64,000 nt of DNA, from the NCBI GenBank assembly GCA_938743325.2, contig OW568882.1:62001-126000 (forward strand), read 5' to 3'. Position 1 is the first letter of the stretch, and each line of letters begins with the position of its first letter. Shown here piece after piece: positions 59,168-64,000 of this stretch. The position numbers and the translations under genes were made by a program. This DNA is from Pycnococcus provasolii (taxonomy: Eukaryota > Chlorophyta > Pseudoscourfieldiophyceae > Pseudoscourfieldiales > Pycnococcaceae). The notes under the pieces are model-generated. The model did no database searches, had not been told where the DNA came from, and saw only the letters and a program-made list of their open reading frames with translations.

Positions 59168-60730
59168 ATGGCGTCCCCCAGGCTCGCAAGAATGGCAAAA
59201 GCCCTGCGCTCGAATGCGTCAATGTCATCACCAACAAGAAACACCATGTTGTTGTTCGCACCTTCAAGAGGGCGTCCTTCCCCTTTTCAGAGCTTTTCTC
59301 GGCTCATTCACGGGTACGTGCAAGTCGCACCTACCGTGCCATCTTCATCGTCATCAGCTTCATCAGATTCGTCGTCGCGGTTCTCTCCTTCAGGAGGGTT
59401 AGGATTTGGGTCATCATCCTCGTCGTCGGCCTCATCGGCGTCATCCATCTTAGCGTACGCGCGTCGTCACGGATCTTTCCCTTTAAGTGTGATTCTTAGA
59501 GCAGAGAAAAAAAGAAGACTGAGAGTCACTACACCTCATGTTGATGGTGATAATAATAACGAGCACAGAAGATCCAACGACGACGTGGAAGATGAAGACA
59601 GATTAGCTGAAGTGTCAACAAGCAAGTGGGGACGGCGTGTGCGCATAACCGCGCGCGTTGAACCAGGCATGCGCATATGGGTGCCGCAGTCATTCGTCGC
59701 CGACCACGCGCCGGCAACGTCGTACGCAAACATACTTAACGACCCATCCGCGGATAACAGCAACAGCACAGCAAAGCACAGAAAAGCCGTGTCTGCAGCA
59801 ACGAAACGACTCAAAGAACGAGTCCTGTACCAGGACGACGACTTCGCCGTCATCAATAAGCCCGCAGGCATGGCGTGCCAACCCGGTGGACGACACGGGG
59901 TCAACGGAAGGGCGTGCGTTTCTGAGGTGCTGAGCACAGGACGCCTCTTCGACGAAAACAACGCCAACACCACAACGTCTGAAGTAAGACCGAGACTTGT
60001 GCACCGCTTGGATGCCATGACCACAGGCGTTCTCGTCGTCGCGCGTTCTGACGAAGCGTCGAACTTCTTCACGCACGCATTTCGTGCACAGACGGCGGCA
60101 AGTACAGAAGGCAATCTGCTGAAAGAGAAGCACGACGACGAACATGCCGCCGCGGTGGAGAAGTGGTACGTAGCGCTCGTTCGCGCAAAGGACAATGCCA
60201 ACGGCCGATTGCGAAACGAAACTCCCGCGAGGCGTCTGCTCGCACAAGTTGACGAGCGAGCCATCAAGCTAAGGTCGAGCGTGCCAGCCCGCTCTGGCAG
60301 CGGAAGTTCCACGGCAAGGGCAGATGTGAGGGTGATTGCTGCCACGGGCTGTCCAAGCCGTGAGTGCGGATGCACCATCGGGCTCGTGCAGGTGAAGCTA
60401 GATACAGGGCGCAAGCATCAGATTCGACGACAGCTCGCGCGAGAGGTGAGATGGCCGGTGATTGGTGACCATCCCGAGTTGTGGCGCGGCGCGGACAAGG
60501 CTGTACGATCAGCAGACGCGGAAATTGGACGATGTCCTCGTGGGAAAGGATGCTTTTTTTATGGCGCTGGTGGCGAAGATGCGCCGACCATGCCACTGTG
60601 GCTGCACGCCGAACGAATTGCCGTGCACATCCCCGGATCGCGCGAGCCGGTGGTGGTACGAGCTCCGCTACCTTCGCACTTCAACGACGCAATTGAGTGG
60701 CTCAAATTCAAGCGCGTGCGTTTTCCGTGA
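59168..60730 (+). CDS. RluA-type RNA pseudouridine synthase, organelle-type N-terminus
   Basis: 520 residues from ATG 59168. The first ~45 residues are rich in Arg, Ser and Ala, like an organelle targeting peptide, then Ser/Ala/Gly-rich filler. An S4-like basic segment near 160-190 (RVRITARVEPGMRIWVP) precedes the catalytic domain: FAVINKPAGMACQPGG, LVHRLDAMTTGVLVVA with the catalytic Asp282, a GLVQVKLDTGRKHQIRRQLA block and a final LPLWLHAERI-type motif. The enzyme isomerises uridine to pseudouridine in rRNA or tRNA. Plastid or mitochondrial location is inferred from the N-terminus. Confidence 0.85.
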   Translation: MASPRLARMAKALRSNASMSSPTRNTMLLFAPSRGRPSPFQSFSRLIHGYVQVAPTVPSSSSSASSDSSSRFSPSGGLGFGSSSSSSASSASSILAYARRHGSFPLSVILRAEKKRRLRVTTPHVDGDNNNEHRRSNDDVEDEDRLAEVSTSKWGRRVRITARVEPGMRIWVPQSFVADHAPATSYANILNDPSADNSNSTAKHRKAVSAATKRLKERVLYQDDDFAVINKPAGMACQPGGRHGVNGRACVSEVLSTGRLFDENNANTTTSEVRPRLVHRLDAMTTGVLVVARSDEASNFFTHAFRAQTAASTEGNLLKEKHDDEHAAAVEKWYVALVRAKDNANGRLRNETPARRLLAQVDERAIKLRSSVPARSGSGSSTARADVRVIAATGCPSRECGCTIGLVQVKLDTGRKHQIRRQLAREVRWPVIGDHPELWRGADKAVRSADAEIGRCPRGKGCFFYGAGGEDAPTMPLWLHAERIAVHIPGSREPVVVRAPLPSHFNDAIEWLKFKRVRFP

Positions 60731-61127
60731 TTAAAATGCATATATTTTATAGAGAGAGAAAACGGGCGCATGCATTTATTTTTATCATTATTAGGAAACA
60801 CACATATGCAAGTAGCTTTTTCACTCGTTACATGTAACTTAAGTTTATACTACTTCTGTGTAACCTTTTCAGCATTTTTCGTGTGTTCAGCCTTGTTAAG
60901 CACAACACAACACACACAAAAAGCACCCTGTTAACACCTCCCTTGTGGAACGCCCACATGCCGCCATCACCGCCATCACCTTTAGCCAAAACAACGTAAA
61001 ATCCATAGCACGGTCCCAGTATTGTGTGTATACAGCACGCGACACAGCCCGGTAAGTACAGGCTGCAAAGCGAATAGAAAAAAAGAAGAAGTAAGCTCGC
61101 GGCATTATCATGGGCAGTGCCTCCAGT
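60731..61127. other. Convergent 3' region
   Basis: 397 bp of AT-rich DNA between the convergent pseudouridine synthase and CFAP44-like genes. No gene or structured repeat seen. Confidence 0.5.
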
Positions 61128-64000
61128 TCAGCCGGCGAACAGCTGGGCGCCCTTGCTTCGCAGAAGCAAAATCTCGCCCTTGAGACTCTCAATCTCGCCC
61201 GCCTGCGCGTTAACGAGCTGCACGAGCTGGTCGCGCTGCTCAGCCTCGCGGACGCGAGATGCCTTGTTGTCGCCTAGCAATGTTCCCGCGGCGTCATTCA
61301 GGCCTCTCTCCAGCTCGCGCTGCGCGCGCGTTAGCCCAGCAACCTGCTCCAGGCAACCGGTGTTCTCACGCATGAGCGTAGCAAACTCGTGGCGCTTCGA
61401 ACGTATTACGTTCTCCGCCTCCTTGAGCTCGCGCGCTTGCCTCGCTTCTTGAAGCTTGAGTTGATCCTTCAACTCTTCCGCAGCCTTGTTAACACCCGCC
61501 TTGTCGAGCAAGCTCAGATTGATCAGCTGACCAAACTTGAGCATCTGCACGTCGCGCGCCTTCGTCTCCAGCTCCGCAATGCGACGCTCCTTCTCCTGAC
61601 GGCCACGTGCCAGCTGCATGTGTTCCTTCTTCAGCTCACGCTGCTGCTGTCGCAGAGCCGCCTTCTCAGACGCAAGCTCCTTGATGCGCTCGCGAAGGCG
61701 TTGCAGGGTTTCGTGCGAGAAAACAAGACCTCCCTCTAGTCTCTCTGGGAGGCGGTCGTCCACCAGATACATGATCTGGTGCATGCGAAGCGTAACCACG
61801 ACGTCAATTTCGTTCAGCTTCGACTGCTTCTCCTTCTGAAATTCCACAATCTCGCCGTCGATCGACTTAAGCGCCGTCTCAACGAGCTTCTGCTTCTTGC
61901 TCAGGCTATCCCTCTCCTTCTTGAGCGTGTCGATCATTTTCTGAAGTTCGGTAGCCACCTCGTCCTGGTCCAGGCGTCTCTCGCGCAGGTCGCACACCTT
62001 CTCGTACAGCGCCTGGTCGCAGCCGAGCGGGCACACCTCCTCCTCCTCTTCGTCGTCGAAATCCTCGTCGTCATCTTCGTCATCGTCGTCATCCTCCTCC
62101 TCCTCCTCCTCGTAATCCTCGTCGTCATCGTTACGCGTCTTTTTCTTCGCTCGCTTGATGCGACGCAAAAAGATCTTCTGCAGAGCATCTCTGAATGGAT
62201 TGCTGTCCTCCACGAGCGAATCAAACTCTTCCGAAAGCACCTTTTTCCGCTCGGCAAGCTTCTCCACATCCTCCTTCTTTGTCTGAAGACGATCCTGGCA
62301 CTCCTCGATTCGGCTCAGTGCATCCGATTTCTCCTGCAGCTTGAGGTCGAGCTTGTTCTTCAGCGTCATGTCTCTCTTCTCGAACTCCTTCAGAAGCAGA
62401 TACTCGCGGAACAGAACGACGCGACGAAGGTCGGCACTGAGCAGGTCAGTGTCGAGCCGCAGCTTCTCACGGCGAAGCTCGCCGAGCGCCTCGTCGAACG
62501 CGGTGACCGTTTCGTCGAGCTGGCGAAGGATACGATCCTTCTCGTACGAGAGCGATCGCCGGAATGCCTCACGCTCCTGTCGCTCAAGCTCGGTGGCATT
62601 GGGGAGCAGCAGCGCGTTCTCGCGAACATCCTCGGTATTCGCGCCCTTCTTTGCCGGCGCAGCTGTCTGCTTCTTCGCCGCACCTGACGCGGCAGCAGCC
62701 TTCGTGGCGTCCTTCGACGCGTCGCCACCCGTGGCGCCTGCGGTAGATGCCTGCGCACCGCTGTCATCACTCATGCGCTTTTGCAGGTCCTCCTCCGTCA
62801 CAACGTCGCGAAGCTCAGGCTCTTCCTCCGGGCTCAGCGTAGGCTCGAACGTCATCGCCGTCTCGCCGAGCAGAGCCGCAATCTCACGAAGTCTAACGTT
62901 GTCGCGGACGACGTCGGAACAAATGCGCCTCTTCACATCGCGAAGCGCAATCAGGCGCGTGTTGAACTCGTTTTTGATTGAATGCACCGACTCCTCAAGG
63001 AGCACAATTTGTCTGCGCTTCTTCTCAGCATTCACGCGTTGTCCCTCGGGAACGACGTAGTTCGGGTCGCTCTTAAGCTTGAAGTCGCCCATCGTGCGAG
63101 CCGCCTCCTCGATCGCTAGCACATCATCCGGATTTTCGTAATTCTCGTCCGGGCGCGTTTTGTTGAAAGCTTCCCACTCTTCTTCCCGCTTTTGTCGCTG
63201 AAGGCGCCGCAGCTCCTGCTTCGAGAGCTGACTATCCGCCAACTCATCGTCGCCCTTCGCCAACTCCCCGGCTCCTGCCTGCGCCTCTCCCGGCTTCACC
63301 ACCGAACCATCCGCGCCATCAGCGGCGTCGGCAGCGTCGGCAGCGTTGACGTCGAGCTCGTCGAGCAGCTCGTGCACGGCATTGATTTCAAGCTGCAGCT
63401 CTTCAGGCAGACGCGTGACGCGGAATGACGGGCACTTGATATTTGCCTTCAGGCCCTTCAGCACTATGCGCTCCATCTCAACGTTATCGAGGAACCATGC
63501 GCGGATCTTCCGAAGCGCAACGCGTCGGCGCTCGCTCTCCCACTGCAGTTCAAGTCGCGCGGTCTCCACTTTTTGTGCGGTGTCCGCTGCGACCATCTCG
63601 CGCAGGCCGATATCAACCTCCAGCTCTGTGGAATCGAGGCGAACACCTTGCGGCAGCTTTTCGTTGTCCGCAATAATTTTGTTGAATTCATCTCGCAACT
63701 TTGCGATGTGATCGCGGACCGAAAGCTTCTTCTCCTCTGCGAGCGCGATGAGTCTGTCTTCTTCACGCCTCTGCTTATCCTCCTCGATAGTGTAGTGCGC
63801 GTCGTCCGTGATGTCATCAACCCCGGGAGATGGCTCGCTTTCCATATGCGGTGGTTGGTTGATCTCACCAAACTCGACCGATCGCTTCTCCTTGAAGAGC
63901 GAATCGTCAACGCTCATCACAGCCACGGTGCCATCCTTCGCGGCTGACAGGAGAGTCATATCGTCGTACGACACGCTCACACTTGTCACCGCACCGCGCG
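61128..64000 (-). CDS. CFAP44: CFAP44-like flagellar protein, C-terminal part (cut by window end)
   Basis: The frame is open to base 64000 on the minus strand, so the N-terminus lies outside; 953 codons follow from 63989. The start is the end of a WD40 propeller (LLSAAKDGTVAVMSV). Then comes DDITDDAHYTIEEDKQRREEDRLI and a block with LPQGVRLDSTELEVDIGLREM and LELQWESERRRVALRKIRAWF, the conserved linker of CFAP44. Long coiled coils follow with an acidic D/E-run insert near 63% of the visible length. CFAP44 and CFAP43 form the tether/tether-head that holds the dynein f motor domain in axonemes. CFAP43 is the main alternative. Confidence 0.8.
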   Translation of the reverse strand, partial: RGAVTSVSVSYDDMTLLSAAKDGTVAVMSVDDSLFKEKRSVEFGEINQPPHMESEPSPGVDDITDDAHYTIEEDKQRREEDRLIALAEEKKLSVRDHIAKLRDEFNKIIADNEKLPQGVRLDSTELEVDIGLREMVAADTAQKVETARLELQWESERRRVALRKIRAWFLDNVEMERIVLKGLKANIKCPSFRVTRLPEELQLEINAVHELLDELDVNAADAADAADGADGSVVKPGEAQAGAGELAKGDDELADSQLSKQELRRLQRQKREEEWEAFNKTRPDENYENPDDVLAIEEAARTMGDFKLKSDPNYVVPEGQRVNAEKKRRQIVLLEESVHSIKNEFNTRLIALRDVKRRICSDVVRDNVRLREIAALLGETAMTFEPTLSPEEEPELRDVVTEEDLQKRMSDDSGAQASTAGATGGDASKDATKAAAASGAAKKQTAAPAKKGANTEDVRENALLLPNATELERQEREAFRRSLSYEKDRILRQLDETVTAFDEALGELRREKLRLDTDLLSADLRRVVLFREYLLLKEFEKRDMTLKNKLDLKLQEKSDALSRIEECQDRLQTKKEDVEKLAERKKVLSEEFDSLVEDSNPFRDALQKIFLRRIKRAKKKTRNDDDEDYEEEEEEDDDDDEDDDEDFDDEEEEEVCPLGCDQALYEKVCDLRERRLDQDEVATELQKMIDTLKKERDSLSKKQKLVETALKSIDGEIVEFQKEKQSKLNEIDVVVTLRMHQIMYLVDDRLPERLEGGLVFSHETLQRLRERIKELASEKAALRQQQRELKKEHMQLARGRQEKERRIAELETKARDVQMLKFGQLINLSLLDKAGVNKAAEELKDQLKLQEARQARELKEAENVIRSKRHEFATLMRENTGCLEQVAGLTRAQRELERGLNDAAGTLLGDNKASRVREAEQRDQLVQLVNAQAGEIESLKGEILLLRSKGAQLFAG

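Overview
The window looks like nuclear DNA of a small photosynthetic eukaryote, most likely a green (prasinophyte-grade) alga. The pointers are a plastid-targeted Ycf54/LCAA chlorophyll-cyclase factor, two coiled-coil proteins with plastid-type N-termini of which one ends in a CBM20 starch-binding domain, two flagellar genes (CFAP57, CFAP44-like), a four-domain cation channel, dense gene packing with very few introns, and a permuted tRNA gene of the kind known from red algae and prasinophytes. Interstitial TTAGGG arrays recur between genes. The lineage is an inference; nothing here fixes genus or species.

Layout. 0-13 kb: a 2-oxoglutarate dioxygenase gene whose intron holds a telomeric array; NDUFA6-like complex I subunit (-); eIF2D (+); CFAP57 (-) with a (CA)n in-frame intron; adenosine deaminase-like/MAPDA (+); a DUF1853 protein (-), a family best known from bacteria. 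13-14.7 kb: a non-coding stretch with a 747-bp fold-back (MITE-like) element. 14.7-25 kb: two tandem paralogous membrane coiled-coil proteins that share a near-identical tract; the second carries CBM20. 25-32 kb: a GT29 (sialyltransferase-like) fragment, an EF-hand/transmembrane/DUF285-repeat surface protein (-), small inverted repeats, a broken Ty1/copia relic (-) and a lone PHD-finger ORF (+). 32.2 kb: permuted tRNA-Arg(CCU) (-). 32.5-39 kb: DSN1-like kinetochore protein (+), Ycf54 (-), ankyrin protein (+), SNX1/2-type sorting nexin (-). 40-45.3 kb: four-domain voltage-gated channel (+). 45.4-64 kb: peroxisomal multifunctional beta-oxidation protein (-), ribosomal protein eL32 (+), folate-receptor-like protein (+), RING-CH membrane E3 ligase (+), APC7 (-), SF3A1 (+), JMJD7-like hydroxylase (-), RluA-type pseudouridine synthase (+), and a CFAP44-like gene cut by the window end (-).

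Most genes are unrelated housekeeping functions, as expected for a eukaryotic chromosome. The one local family is the tandem coiled-coil pair, which may tether plastid membrane to starch. Many start codons are set at the first in-frame ATG, because the open frames extend upstream without one. Two introns were placed from consensus splice sites that keep the frame; others, especially in 5' leaders, may have been missed.
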